DNA of 64,000 nucleotides from Streptomyces sp. NBC_01214 (lineage in GTDB: Bacteria; Actinomycetota; Actinomycetes; Streptomycetales; Streptomycetaceae): NCBI RefSeq assembly GCF_026340975.1, contig NZ_JAPEOS010000001.1:4683001-4747000 (forward strand), written 5' to 3'. Under the pieces are notes generated by a model. That model ran no database searches. It was not told where the DNA came from and saw nothing but the letters and a program-made list of their open reading frames with translations. Positions 16,618-24,984 of this stretch are shown here, in pieces. The stretch's first letter is position 1. Every line of letters starts with the position of its first letter. Both the position numbers and the translations under genes were made by a program.

Positions 16618-17655
16618 ATGACGTCCTTACTCACACCCGTGCGTGGCTGGCACCGGCCGCTGGTGGTCTGCACCGCACTCATGTTCGGCCTGGTGCTCGT
16701 TTCCGGCGTCGGAACCCTCGTCGACGGGCGGACGCTGTTGGGCGAGTCGGTGTGGGTCAAGCCGCTCAAGTTCGGCTTCGCCTTCGGCCTCTACGCGGGC
16801 ACGCTGGCGTGGCTGCTGACCAAGCTGACCAAGGGCCGACGACTGGGACGCTGGCTGGGTACCGTCTTCGCGGTGGCCGCCACCGTGGAGGTGGGCGCCA
16901 TCACCGCCCAGGCGGCGCGCGGCACCTTCAGTCACTTCAACGCGGACCAGACCGACCCGGTCACCCTGGCCCTGGTCCCCCTCCTCACCTTCGGCGTGAT
17001 GGTCATCGTCATCGCGCAGTTGGTCCTCGCGGTCGTCGTCCTGATCCAGCGCACGGGCGGAGCAGCACTGAACCGCGCCATCCGCTCCGGTCTCGCACTC
17101 GCCACCTTCGGCATGGTCGTACCGGTCTTCTGGATGGTCACCGAGATCCACTCCCGTACGGTGACCGACGCCAACGGCCACTCCGTGCAGATGTACCAGG
17201 GCCACGGCATCGGCGACCCCGACGGCCACGGCATGCCCCTCACCAACTGGAGCGTGACCGGAGGCGACTTCCGGGTTCCGCACTTCTTCGCCCTGCACGG
17301 CATCCAGGTACTCCTCCTGATCACGGCGGTCCTGGCCGCCCTGGCCGCCGAGCGCGTCTGGCTGCGCGACGAGAAGGTACGGGCACGCCTGGTCGGCAGT
17401 GCCGCCCTCGGCTACACGGGGCTGGTCGCGGTGGTGACCTGGCAGGCGTGGCGCGGACAGTCCCTGATCCATCCGGACACCACCACTCTCCTCGCCCTCG
17501 TCGCGGTGCTGTTGCTCACGGTGGGGACCACCGCACGAGTGATCGTGGCCGCCAAGCGCACCACAGCCGAGCACGCCACGGTCAAGCGCACCACGGCCGA
17601 GCACGCCACGGCGCGACCGGCCGGGATCCCTGAGCCCGCCCGCCTGGCGCGCTGA
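16618..17655 (+). CDS. Polytopic membrane protein, TTA-codon (bldA-dependent)
   Basis: 345 residues with about eight hydrophobic helices (for example LVVCTALMFGLVLVSGVGTL, VIAQLVLAVVVLI, LLALVAVLLLTVG) and a His/Gly-rich loop (MYQGHGIGDPDGHGMP). Codon 4 is TTA (16627-16629), the leucine codon read only by the developmentally controlled bldA tRNA, so translation should depend on growth stage. The C-terminus contains a perfect tandem duplication of KRTTAEHAT. It precedes a beta-lactamase-fold hydrolase by 95 bp and may be co-transcribed. Function unknown. Confidence 0.85.
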   Translation: MTSLLTPVRGWHRPLVVCTALMFGLVLVSGVGTLVDGRTLLGESVWVKPLKFGFAFGLYAGTLAWLLTKLTKGRRLGRWLGTVFAVAATVEVGAITAQAARGTFSHFNADQTDPVTLALVPLLTFGVMVIVIAQLVLAVVVLIQRTGGAALNRAIRSGLALATFGMVVPVFWMVTEIHSRTVTDANGHSVQMYQGHGIGDPDGHGMPLTNWSVTGGDFRVPHFFALHGIQVLLLITAVLAALAAERVWLRDEKVRARLVGSAALGYTGLVAVVTWQAWRGQSLIHPDTTTLLALVAVLLLTVGTTARVIVAAKRTTAEHATVKRTTAEHATARPAGIPEPARLAR

Positions 17656-17749
17656 CGCCACTTCCCCGATCCGACCCGCCCACCGGCCGACCCACCGGCC
17701 GACCCGTACACCGACCGACCGAACCCGAATTCCCGAAAGGAACACCGAC

Positions 17750-18904
17750 ATGACCAGTCACTTTTCCACCGAGGCGACCGTAGAGGGCACGCCGGCGGTC
17801 CCCGCAGCGGCCATCACGGCCACCCCCGACCGCGCCGCACTGCAGCAGGTCTTGGACCGTGCCGCCGCCCCGGGTGGCGCTCCCGGCGTCGTCGTCGAGG
17901 TACGAGACGCCCACGGCGCGTGGTTCGGCTCGGCAGGCGTCTCCGACACCGGGACCGGCGAGGAACGCCGGCCGTCCGAGCGGTTCCGGATCGGGAGCAC
18001 GACGAAGGCGTTCACCGCCACGCTCGTCCTACAGCTGGCGGCCGAAGGCAGGCTGGGCCTCGACGACACGATCGAGCAATGGCTGCCCGGGATGGTGGCG
18101 GGCAACGGCTACGACGGCCGTGCGATCACCATCCGCCAGCTGCTCAACCACACCAGCGGCATCTTCAACTACGGCAACGACGCACAGTTCTTCGCGAAGG
18201 GCATCGGTGCGGCCTGGTTCGAGCACCGCTACGACACCTACGCCCCCGAGCAGTTGATCCGGATGGGTCTGGCCACCCCTCCGTCCTTCGCTCCGGGGGA
18301 GGCCTTCCTGTACTCCAACACCAACTACTTCCTGGCCGCCCTGATCGTCGAGAAGATCACCGGCGGGACGCTCGCCGAAGCGCTCACCCACCGGATCGTC
18401 CACCCGCTGAGGCTCACCGGGACCTACCTGCCCGGCACGGAACCGACGATCCAAGGGCCGCACACCCGGCACTACTCCACCCTCTTCGCCTCCGACGCCC
18501 AGCCCGAGGTCCACGACGCGACCGACATGAACCAGTCCTTCGCCTGGGCGGCCGGCGGCATCATCTCGACCACGGACGACCTGCAGCGCTTCTTCGGCGC
18601 GCTGCTCCAAGGCCACCTGCTGCCGGCCGAACAGCAGCAGGAGATGTTCACCACCGTCGACACCACGGGGCCCGTCCCGTGGATCCCCGGCACCCGGTAC
18701 GGCCTGGGCGTGTTCTCCTGGGCGCTGCCGTCGGGCGTCACGGTCTGGGGCAACGCGGGCGCGACGTACGGCTCGTGGACCTGCGCCATGGGCTCCCGTG
18801 ACGGCAAGCACCTGCTCACCAGCCAGGTCAACGGCGACTGGAGCGGCCTGGGCGTCTTCGGTGACGTCCTCACCACCGAGTTCGTGGCGGCCGACGGAAG
18901 CTGA
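17750..18904 (+). CDS. Serine hydrolase, beta-lactamase/D-Ala-D-Ala carboxypeptidase (class C) family
   Basis: 384 residues. SxxK motif at S83-T-T-K86 (FRIGSTTKAFTATLVLQLA), second motif YSNTNYFLAALIVEKITG near residue 185, and a third region around VWGNAGATYGSWTC where HxG/KTG is replaced by WGNAG. This is the pattern of esterase-like or DD-peptidase-like class C proteins. No obvious signal peptide, so it may act on intracellular or small substrates. The ATG has an AAAGGA site. A near-perfect hairpin follows the stop. Confidence 0.9.
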   Translation: MTSHFSTEATVEGTPAVPAAAITATPDRAALQQVLDRAAAPGGAPGVVVEVRDAHGAWFGSAGVSDTGTGEERRPSERFRIGSTTKAFTATLVLQLAAEGRLGLDDTIEQWLPGMVAGNGYDGRAITIRQLLNHTSGIFNYGNDAQFFAKGIGAAWFEHRYDTYAPEQLIRMGLATPPSFAPGEAFLYSNTNYFLAALIVEKITGGTLAEALTHRIVHPLRLTGTYLPGTEPTIQGPHTRHYSTLFASDAQPEVHDATDMNQSFAWAAGGIISTTDDLQRFFGALLQGHLLPAEQQQEMFTTVDTTGPVPWIPGTRYGLGVFSWALPSGVTVWGNAGATYGSWTCAMGSRDGKHLLTSQVNGDWSGLGVFGDVLTTEFVAADGS

Positions 18905-18964
18905 GGGCGTCGAAGGCCGGGAGAGCCCGTACGGCCGAGGGCTCCGCAGGCCCTGACCTTCCGC

Positions 18965-18995
18965 GGGCCGGACGCGTACGGTACGCGTCCGGCCC
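18965..18995 (+). terminator. Near-perfect 31-nt palindrome after the serine hydrolase
   Basis: GGGCCGGACGCGTAC is followed, after a single base, by its exact complement. As RNA it forms a very stable hairpin 60 nt after the stop. Most likely a terminator between this gene and the next regulator. Confidence 0.7.
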
Positions 18996-19068
18996 GGACC
19001 GCGTACCGCGTGCGCCCGGTCGCGCACGAGGGGACGCGCTCGGGCTCGGCCGCTCAGAACCTCTGGCC

Positions 19069-19102
19069 ATGACGACATCAAAGGTGTCATGATGACATCA
19101 TG
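19069..19102 (+). promoter_or_regulatory. Probable MarR operator overlapping the start codon
   Basis: Two direct copies of ATGAYGACATCA (19069-19080 and 19089-19100). The second is part of the perfect 15-bp palindrome CATGATGACATCATG (19088-19102), which includes the ATG start of the regulator itself. Binding here would block both transcription and the start region. Typical of autoregulating MarR proteins. Confidence 0.65.
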
Positions 19103-19612
19103 AGTGGCGTTGAGCGTACGAATGACGAGCCCCCGGTCGGGTTCCTGCTGTACGAAGTCATCCGCAGCCTGTGGCCCCTCCACCGCACGGTCGTTCGTGC
19201 CGTGGAGCGGGAGCTGATGGGCACGGGCATGACGGCCGGTCAGCACGCGGTGATCGACGAGTTGCGCAGGGGCGGCCCTCGCACCGTCCCTCAACTGGCC
19301 CGTCTGCTGGGCCTGGACCGGCAGCCGGTCCAGCGTCTGGTGAACGACGCGACAGCCCTGGGGCTGGCCGAAAGCGCCCCGAACCCGGAGCACCGGCGTT
19401 CGCACCTGATCCGGCTCACCCCGAAGGGGGAGGCCACCATCAGCAGCATCCAGGAAGCCGAGGAAGCCGAACTGCGGCGCCGCCTGGCCGATCTTTCCGC
19501 AGGTGACGTCGCGACGGCCCTGAAAGTACTCCGCCGCCTCGGCGAGGAATTCAAGGAGCTCGCGCAAGACGCCCCGCCACACCCGACGGACCGAGGAGAC
19601 GACACACCATGA
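19100..19612 (+). CDS. MarR-family transcriptional regulator
   Basis: 170 residues. Winged helix: MTAGQHAVIDELRRGGPRTVPQLARLLGLDRQPVQRLVNDA, then the wing NPEHRRSHLIRLTPKGEA. The start codon lies inside a palindromic operator. The only purine-rich element (AAAGG at 19080) is 13 bases away, so initiation may be leaderless or weak. The 3' end overlaps the next gene by ATGA, so the regulator and hydrolase are co-translated. Confidence 0.9.
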   Translation: MSGVERTNDEPPVGFLLYEVIRSLWPLHRTVVRAVERELMGTGMTAGQHAVIDELRRGGPRTVPQLARLLGLDRQPVQRLVNDATALGLAESAPNPEHRRSHLIRLTPKGEATISSIQEAEEAELRRRLADLSAGDVATALKVLRRLGEEFKELAQDAPPHPTDRGDDTP

Positions 19613-20460
19613 CGCACGCACGGATCCATCCGGTCACGGCCGGCACCGCACCCGTCGAGGCGGGCGAACTCTTCTACGAGTCGGCCGGCGAAGGACCCGC
19701 CGTCGTACTTCTGCACGGCGGCATGCTCGACCTGAACATGTGGGACGAGCAGTTCTCGTGGCTCGCGGGCCGGGGGTACCACGTCATCCGCTATGACGCC
19801 CGCGGCCACGGGCATTCCTCCACGGTCACTCAGGACTACGCCCACCATGACGACGTGCAGGCGCTGCTCGCCCACCTCGATGTCCCTTGCGCCACGCTCA
19901 TAGGGCTTTCCCTCGGGGCCCGCACCGCCCTCGATGCGACGCTGGCCCATCCGGAAAGCGTGTCGGCACTGGTCCTCGCTTCGCCCGGGGTGAGCGGCCG
20001 GCCGTTCACCGACCCGTACGTCGCCCACCACAGCGCACAGCAGATGGCCGCGGTGGGCGACCGGGAAGGCGGTGCGCAGCGGTTTGTCGAGCACTTTCTC
20101 CGGATGTGGGTGGACGGGCCGTTCCGTCAGCCCTCCCAGGTCGACCGCGGCCTGCGCGAGCGGATGCGCGCGTCGGCGTCCGCGAACGTCGTGCGGCACG
20201 CCGGCGGCCTCGGGGCGGGTGCGCCCAGGGAGGTCGGGGCGGCGGACCGGCTGGCCGCCATCGCCGTGCCCGCCTTGGTTCTCGACGGGGAACTGGACAG
20301 CAGCGACATCTCCTCCCGCGCCCAGGCCATTGCCCAGGCCGTTCCCGGGGCCCGCCGCCAACGCTTCGCTTCGGCCGCCCACATGGTCAACCTCGAGAGC
20401 ACGGAACCCTTCAACCGCGCGCTCGAGTCCTTCCTCGCGTCCGTGATCGGCCGCGACTGA
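19609..20460 (+). CDS. Alpha/beta hydrolase
   Basis: 283 residues. Classic alpha/beta hydrolase: oxyanion motif LLHGGMLD, RYDARGHGHS, nucleophile elbow GLSLGAR (Ser ~102), acid region LVLDGELDSSD and catalytic His in AAHMVNLE. No signal peptide. Translationally coupled to the upstream MarR regulator, so its substrate or product is a plausible ligand for that regulator. Esterase, lactonase and haloperoxidase-like roles all remain possible. Confidence 0.92.
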   Translation: MTHARIHPVTAGTAPVEAGELFYESAGEGPAVVLLHGGMLDLNMWDEQFSWLAGRGYHVIRYDARGHGHSSTVTQDYAHHDDVQALLAHLDVPCATLIGLSLGARTALDATLAHPESVSALVLASPGVSGRPFTDPYVAHHSAQQMAAVGDREGGAQRFVEHFLRMWVDGPFRQPSQVDRGLRERMRASASANVVRHAGGLGAGAPREVGAADRLAAIAVPALVLDGELDSSDISSRAQAIAQAVPGARRQRFASAAHMVNLESTEPFNRALESFLASVIGRD

Positions 20461-20587
20461 CCGCCTCCGGGCAGGGGGGCTGCGCCAGCCGTAGCGGCAG
20501 AGCGGTTCCCCGGGCGCCACGTCGGGCAGCGACGCGGCAGGAGGCGGTGCCATCGCGGGGTCGATCGCCTGGCGTGGTCGGGCGGGC

Positions 20588-21139
20588 CTACCGCTTGGCG
20601 GGTTGCTGTCCTCCTGCTGAGATCCGGTATACGACGTTCGTGCGTAGCGGGCCGGCGGGGACGCTCATGTCGTCGTAGTCCTCGGCGGGGTCATGGGTCA
20701 TGCCCAGGCGTTGCATGACCGCCTGGGAGCGGAGGTTGGTGGCCGTGGTGATGGCCAGGACCTCGGGCAGCGCGAGGGAGTTGAAGCCGAAGTCCAGGGC
20801 TGCGAGGGCGGCTTCGGTCGCATATCCGTGCCCCCAGGCCGTGCGGGCCAGGCGCCAGCCCACCTCGACCCCCGCGAAAGGCAGGTCTTCGTCGACCGGA
20901 TCGAGCCCGGTGAAGCCGATGAACTCGCCCGTCGCTGCGACCTCTACCGCCCACCAGCCCCAGCCTCGCCGGTCGAGGTCGGCTTGGAAACGGGCCGCAG
21001 ACCCTTCGCTCTGCTCACGCGTGAGTACGTCCGGAAAGTGTTCACGGACTTCGGGATCGGCATTCATCGCCGCCCACGGGGCGAGGTCGCTGTCCTGCCA
21101 GCCGCGAAGGATGAGGCGTTCGGTTCGTAGTTCAGACAT
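20588..21139 (-). CDS. GNAT-family N-acetyltransferase (RimJ/RimL type)
   Basis: 183 residues. Starts with TERLILRGWQDSDLAPW, typical of RimJ/RimL-like GNATs, and contains the acetyl-CoA loop region WGHGYATEAALAALDFGF and the late motif NLRSQAVMQRLGM. Cytosolic; donors and acceptors in this branch include ribosomal proteins, amino sugars and toxins. Monocistronic and convergent with the hydrolase operon. Family certain, acceptor unknown. Confidence 0.92.
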   Translation of the reverse strand: MSELRTERLILRGWQDSDLAPWAAMNADPEVREHFPDVLTREQSEGSAARFQADLDRRGWGWWAVEVAATGEFIGFTGLDPVDEDLPFAGVEVGWRLARTAWGHGYATEAALAALDFGFNSLALPEVLAITTATNLRSQAVMQRLGMTHDPAEDYDDMSVPAGPLRTNVVYRISAGGQQPAKR

Positions 21140-21225
21140 GGCGTCAACCTAACGTGGCCACCGAGCCGCAGGCGATCGAAAAAGGGAGGGGGACGGGCGT
21201 CAGCCGCGTGCTGCAGGGCGGTGGT

Positions 21226-21687
21226 TCAGGAGGCGGGCGGGCTCGTCGTGTTGCGGGTTTGCTTGATGAGGACGCTGGTGGCCCGTTCTAGGAGTGTGCA
21301 GAGCATGGCGTGTTCGGAGGGTGTGAACGCGTCGGTGAGGGCCTCTTCGAGGACGGCCACTTCCTGGTAGGCACGGTCGAGGAGCGCCCGGCCCTCATTG
21401 CTCAGGGTCGCGATCTGTACCTTGGCGTGCACGGGGGAGCTTTCGCGGCGAATGAGCCCCTTGCCTTCCATGTTGGTCAGCACGCTGCTCATGCTCTGCT
21501 GGGTCACCCCGCAGGAGCGGGCCAGTTGGGCGCCGGACATGCCGCCTTCGCGCGAGAGGGCCAGCAGCACGGTGTACTGCGTCATGGTCAGCCCGTAGGT
21601 GCGCAGCACCGCCTCGTGGTGCGCCATCAGCGCCTGTTCGGACCGCCTGATCCGGGTACACAGGGACTCCTCGGTCGGGGTCTCCAT
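21226..21687 (-). CDS. MarR-family transcriptional regulator (divergent from quinone oxidoreductase)
   Basis: 153 residues from ATG 21687, seven bases after GGGAG; the frame stays open further upstream but without a site. Winged helix: TMTQYTVLLALSREGGMSGAQLARSCGVTQQSMSSVLTNMEGKGLIRR, wing SSPVHAKVQIATLSNEG. The divergent neighbour is a zinc-type oxidoreductase and the ~100 bp between them holds an extended inverted repeat, so it most likely represses that enzyme in response to an electrophile or quinone. Confidence 0.9.
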   Translation of the reverse strand: METPTEESLCTRIRRSEQALMAHHEAVLRTYGLTMTQYTVLLALSREGGMSGAQLARSCGVTQQSMSSVLTNMEGKGLIRRESSPVHAKVQIATLSNEGRALLDRAYQEVAVLEEALTDAFTPSEHAMLCTLLERATSVLIKQTRNTTSPPAS

Positions 21688-21721
21688 CACGCACTCCCAC
21701 TCCATTAACAGGTTCATGGGT

Positions 21722-21773
21722 TGACTCAGGAACCTTACATACCTACTGTCTCGACTGTAAGGATACTGAGTCA
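21722..21773 (+). promoter_or_regulatory. Extended inverted-repeat operator between MarR and oxidoreductase
   Basis: Left arm TGACTCAGGAACCTTACA (21722-21739) and right arm TGTAAGGATACTGAGTCA (21756-21773). Two nested complementary blocks, TGACTCAG and CCTTACA, each match exactly and are separated by 3 mismatched bases. The hexamer TTGACT at 21721 with TACTGT 17 bases downstream could be the promoter of the + strand gene, lying inside the operator. Confidence 0.75.
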
Positions 21774-21791
21774 GCACAAGGGGTTGTGACT

Positions 21792-22739
21792 ATGAAGGCC
21801 GTTCTCCTCGATGCCGAGGACCGCTACCGCGTCGCTGAACTCGATGCGCCCACGCCCGGCCCCGGCCAGGTGGCGATCAAGGTCGCCTACGCCGGGATCC
21901 AGTGGGGGGACATCATGGTGCGCGACGGCCACTTCCCCGTGCCGCGGCCTTTCGTTCCCGGCTTCGAGGCGTCCGGGTACGTCATCGCGGTCGGTGAGGG
22001 TGTCGCCCCGGGCCGTGTCGGCGCGCCCGTCACGGCGCTGACCACGGCGGGTGCCTACGCCGAGGTGGTCGTGGCGCCCGCCGTGCTCAGCCTGGACGTC
22101 GGTGACCTGCCGCTGCGGACGGCCGCGGGGCTCGGCTGGGGCGCACCGACCGCCTACGACCTGATCAACACCACCGCACGGGTCCGGCCCGGTGAGAGCG
22201 TGCTGATCCATGCCGCGGCCGGCTCGGTCGGCACGCTTGCCGCCCAGTTCGCCCGGCTGGCCGGAGCCGGCCGGATCACCGGTGTCGCCAGTAGTCCGGC
22301 CAGGGCCGAATACGCCGCCCGGTTCGGATACGACCGCATCGTGCTGCGTGAGGACTTCCCGGCCGGGGTCGACGGTGAACGCTTCGACGTGATCCTCGAC
22401 CCGGTCGGCGGCGCTACCCGCCGCGCTGCTTTGGAGCAGTTGACGGCGCATGGTCGACTCGCGGTGTTCGGTAACCTCGCCACCTTTGAATCCGTCCCGG
22501 CCGACACGGGCGATCTGCTCATGAACGGCAGGTCGCTCCTGACCTACAACAGCAACCTGCTCGGCCGCACCCACCCCGAGCGACTCGCCGACAGTGCTCG
22601 CCGTGCTCTCGCTCTCGTCGCGGACGGATCGGTACGCGTCGACATCACCGCCGAATACGGCCTGGCGGACCTGGACACCGCCGTACGGCGCCTCGCCGAG
22701 GGCGCCACCCACGGCAAGAGCGTCCTGCGCATCGCCTGA
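21792..22739 (+). CDS. Zinc-binding-dehydrogenase/quinone oxidoreductase (MDR family)
   Basis: 315 residues from ATG 21792, with AAGGGG eight bases upstream. N-terminal GroES-like domain (KVAYAGIQWGDIMVRDGHFP, PFVPGFEASGYVIAVG) and a Rossmann domain with AAAGSVGTLAAQFARLAGAG (a YhdH/QOR-type AxxGxxG loop). The zinc-binding Cys ligands are absent, so it is a zinc-free NADPH-dependent quinone or enone reductase. Controlled, by inference, by the divergent MarR protein. Cytosolic. Confidence 0.92.
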   Translation: MKAVLLDAEDRYRVAELDAPTPGPGQVAIKVAYAGIQWGDIMVRDGHFPVPRPFVPGFEASGYVIAVGEGVAPGRVGAPVTALTTAGAYAEVVVAPAVLSLDVGDLPLRTAAGLGWGAPTAYDLINTTARVRPGESVLIHAAAGSVGTLAAQFARLAGAGRITGVASSPARAEYAARFGYDRIVLREDFPAGVDGERFDVILDPVGGATRRAALEQLTAHGRLAVFGNLATFESVPADTGDLLMNGRSLLTYNSNLLGRTHPERLADSARRALALVADGSVRVDITAEYGLADLDTAVRRLAEGATHGKSVLRIA

Positions 22740-22807
22740 CGGCGCGCGGGTAGCCGTAGCCGTAGTCGTCTGCCCCGTTCACACGCCCTCGCGCAGGGAA
22801 CGGAGGG

Positions 22808-23212
22808 TCAGGGCATTTCGTCGGGGTCGCAGGTGGCGCGACGTAGCCCGATGGTGCGTAGGGCCCGCATCAGCCCCTCCTCGTCGCCCGCGCGGACGAG
22901 GTGGACGGCCCCGTCGGCGCAGGCGACGTCGAGATCGCCGGGGGCCGCTTCCGCCCTCGTACGGAGCACCACCCCGCTCGGCGGGTCGAGGGCGCGTACC
23001 CCCTGGAACACGCCGAGTGCGGCCGGGTCGTCACCGAAGCCGCCGGACAGGGTGAGCACGGTGATGTCGGGGAGCAGCACCCGGGCGTGCGCGAGCGCGA
23101 TGTCGGGTGTGTGGGCGTGGGAGATGACGCGGAAGTGGGGGTTGCGCTGGATCCGCGACCGCAGCAGCTCCAGCTCCGTGCCTTCCGCTACGCCGACTAC
23201 CAGGACTGTCAT
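22808..23212 (-). CDS. Atypical response-regulator receiver-like protein
   Basis: 134 residues from ATG 23212 (GAGGG six bases upstream). Fold pattern of a receiver: TVLVVGVAEGTELELLRSRI, ALAHARVLLPDITVLTLSGGFGDD, VVLRTRAEAAPGDLDVACADGAVHLVRAGDEEGLMRAL. Strand 3 reads DITVLTLSG, so the phospho-accepting Asp is missing, as is the acidic pair after strand 1. A single-domain, probably phosphorylation-independent receiver. Role unknown. Confidence 0.6.
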   Translation of the reverse strand: MTVLVVGVAEGTELELLRSRIQRNPHFRVISHAHTPDIALAHARVLLPDITVLTLSGGFGDDPAALGVFQGVRALDPPSGVVLRTRAEAAPGDLDVACADGAVHLVRAGDEEGLMRALRTIGLRRATCDPDEMP

Positions 23213-23377
23213 CACAGTCCCTCATCCTCCGTCGCGGGGGTGGGTCCGTCGAGCGGGGCGCGCCGACTCGACGGGGTCTCTGGTCCGCCCGGTGCGGATC
23301 CGCTCGTACGCGTCGTAACGCGCCCGAGCGGATCCGTCGGTCTACCCTGCAGATCCACCGTCCGGGAGGAGCGGCAG

Positions 23378-23986
23378 ATGACCGGCACGACGACCTTCGA
23401 CCTCGGACCGCAGGCCCGGATCGTGGCCCGTCTTGCGGCCGCCGTCCCCGACGCCCGGCTCGCCGATCGGACGCCGTGTCCCGCGTACACGGTCGCTGAC
23501 CTGTTGGGTCACCTCGTGGGCCTTTGCGTTGCTTTCCGCGACGCCGCTCGTAAGGACCTCGGCGCCACGACCGACACGCCTCCCGGTCGGGCCGCGCTCC
23601 TTCTGCCGGCCCGCTGGCGTGAGGACCTGCCCAAGGTCCTTGGCGAACTGGCGGAGGCCTGGCAGGACCCGGCCGCCTGGACCGGTATGACCCGCGCGGG
23701 CGGTGTGGACCTGCCCGGTCCCCTTGCGGGGGCGGTGGCCGCCGACGAGCTGGTGGTGCACGGCTGGGACCTGGCCCGGGCCACCGGCCAGGAGTACGTA
23801 CCGGATCAGGCTGCGCTGCGCGCCTCGCACGCTTTCCTGCTGGCGGCCGCGCAGGAGGAGGGCCGCGGCGGGGGCGCCTTCGGGGCCGTCGTGCCCGTAC
23901 CGGACGACGCCCCGCTGCTGGACCGGACCGTCGGCCTGAGCGGGCGCGATCCGGCCTGGACGCCGCCCTCGCCCTCGTCCCCGTGA
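23378..23986 (+). CDS. Mycothiol-type DinB/maleylpyruvate-isomerase N-terminal domain protein (TIGR03086-like)
   Basis: 202 residues from ATG 23378, seven bases after GGGAGGA. Helical bundle with DRTPCPAYTVADLLGHLVGLC and the late metal-site motif ADELVVHGWDLARATGQ; the spaced His residues are the putative zinc ligands of the DinB/MDMPI fold. In actinobacteria such proteins use mycothiol for S-transfer or isomerisation. Cytosolic, monocistronic. Exact reaction unknown. Confidence 0.88.
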   Translation: MTGTTTFDLGPQARIVARLAAAVPDARLADRTPCPAYTVADLLGHLVGLCVAFRDAARKDLGATTDTPPGRAALLLPARWREDLPKVLGELAEAWQDPAAWTGMTRAGGVDLPGPLAGAVAADELVVHGWDLARATGQEYVPDQAALRASHAFLLAAAQEEGRGGGAFGAVVPVPDDAPLLDRTVGLSGRDPAWTPPSPSSP

Positions 23987-24516
23987 CGCTGAGCGGCCGG
24001 CCCGTCCGGCCGTCCGCCCGTCCGGCCCGTCCGGCCCGTCCGGCTGCCTGGCCGGTGGGGTTCTGTGGTCGGTCTGGCTTGCCTTGATGGGGGCCGGTCG
24101 GGGTCTTCCTTCGGTCGTGGGGTGGTTGCGGTATCCGGCTGGCTGTTTCGAAGGGGATACGACCGATCGCGGTCGGTGAGATCCGGGTGCCTCAGGGGTG
24201 ACCCGCCCCATAGGGCCCACGTCACATACGAACCGGGATAGTAGCCTCTAAAGGTCTCATATCGACCCTTGGTGTGGGCTCCCACCTGCGCGGATTCTTC
24301 CCACCCCCGGGTGCCGCTGGTGGCCGGGGACTGCGAGGGTCGTTAGTAAGAGGGGGCGTTGCCAGGGGGTCGGGCCGTCTGTAGAACTGGATGAGTCGCC
24401 AGGCGGCACGGGTGCTTCACCCGCCGCCGACGAACCCCTCTCCACCGCGTGAGTGGCTCACGCATGTCTTCGACATGCCTGCGACCGCCCTTGTTCCCTG
24501 TGGAAGGTTCCCCTCC
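23987..24516. other. Long leader/intergenic region upstream of the lytic protein
   Basis: 530 nt without a credible gene. It begins with a short GTCCGGCC-rich repeat (24003-24044). The 3' part carries two adjacent small hairpins, GCGTGAG-TGG-CTCACGC (24447-24463) and CATGTC-TTC-GACATG (24463-24477), sharing one base, 40-70 nt before the start codon. A structured 5' leader is likely; I could not match the conserved core of the c-di-AMP (ydaO) riboswitch that precedes many Streptomyces wall-hydrolase genes. Confidence 0.45.
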
Positions 24517-24921
24517 GTGTCCAACGCCATCATCCGCCGCATCGCCACCTCCAAGAAGGCCCTCGCGGGCACCGTCGTCGCCCTCGGTGTCGCCGGCTCC
24601 ATGCTCGCCACGGTTCCCGCCCAGGCGGCGCCGATGAGCGCCAAGGCGATCGCGCAGCAGATGATCAAGGACCCGGCCCAGTTCGCCGCGTTCGACAAGA
24701 TCATCTCCCACGAGAGCGGCTGGAACCACACCGCGACCAACCCCTCCTCGGGTGCGTACGGCCTGGCCCAGGCCCTGCCGGCCTCGAAGATGGCCTCCGC
24801 GGGCGCCGACTGGAAGACCAACCCGGCCACCCAGATCAAGTGGGGCCTGGACTACATGAACGACCGCTACGGCAGCCCGGTCGGCGCCTGGAACTTCTGG
24901 TCCGCCAACCACTGGTACTAA
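24517..24921 (+). CDS. Secreted lytic-transglycosylase-like (SLT) small protein
   Basis: 134 residues from GTG 24517 (GGAAGG nine bases upstream). Signal peptide ~1-35 (KKALAGTVVALGVAGSMLATVPAQAA). The mature domain has the SLT catalytic pattern FDKIISHESGWNHTATNPSSGAYGLAQALPASKM with catalytic Glu in SHESGW, and ends GAWNFWSANHWY. Short single-domain wall hydrolase, exported to cleave peptidoglycan during growth or germination. A strong terminator follows. Confidence 0.92.
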   Translation: MSNAIIRRIATSKKALAGTVVALGVAGSMLATVPAQAAPMSAKAIAQQMIKDPAQFAAFDKIISHESGWNHTATNPSSGAYGLAQALPASKMASAGADWKTNPATQIKWGLDYMNDRYGSPVGAWNFWSANHWY

Positions 24922-24946
24922 GCCACCAGCGGACAACCAAACTGAT

Positions 24947-24984
24947 GAGAACGCCCGGCCCGGACTTCCCGGCCGGGCGTTCTC
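24947..24984 (+). terminator. Hairpin terminator after the lytic protein
   Basis: 14-bp perfect stem (GAGAACGCCCGGCC and its complement) with a 10-nt loop, 25 nt after the stop. Confidence 0.85.

Noticed and set aside
24150..24516. ydaO (c-di-AMP) riboswitch before the lytic-protein gene
   Set aside because: Looked for the conserved core expected upstream of Streptomyces wall hydrolases and found no convincing match.
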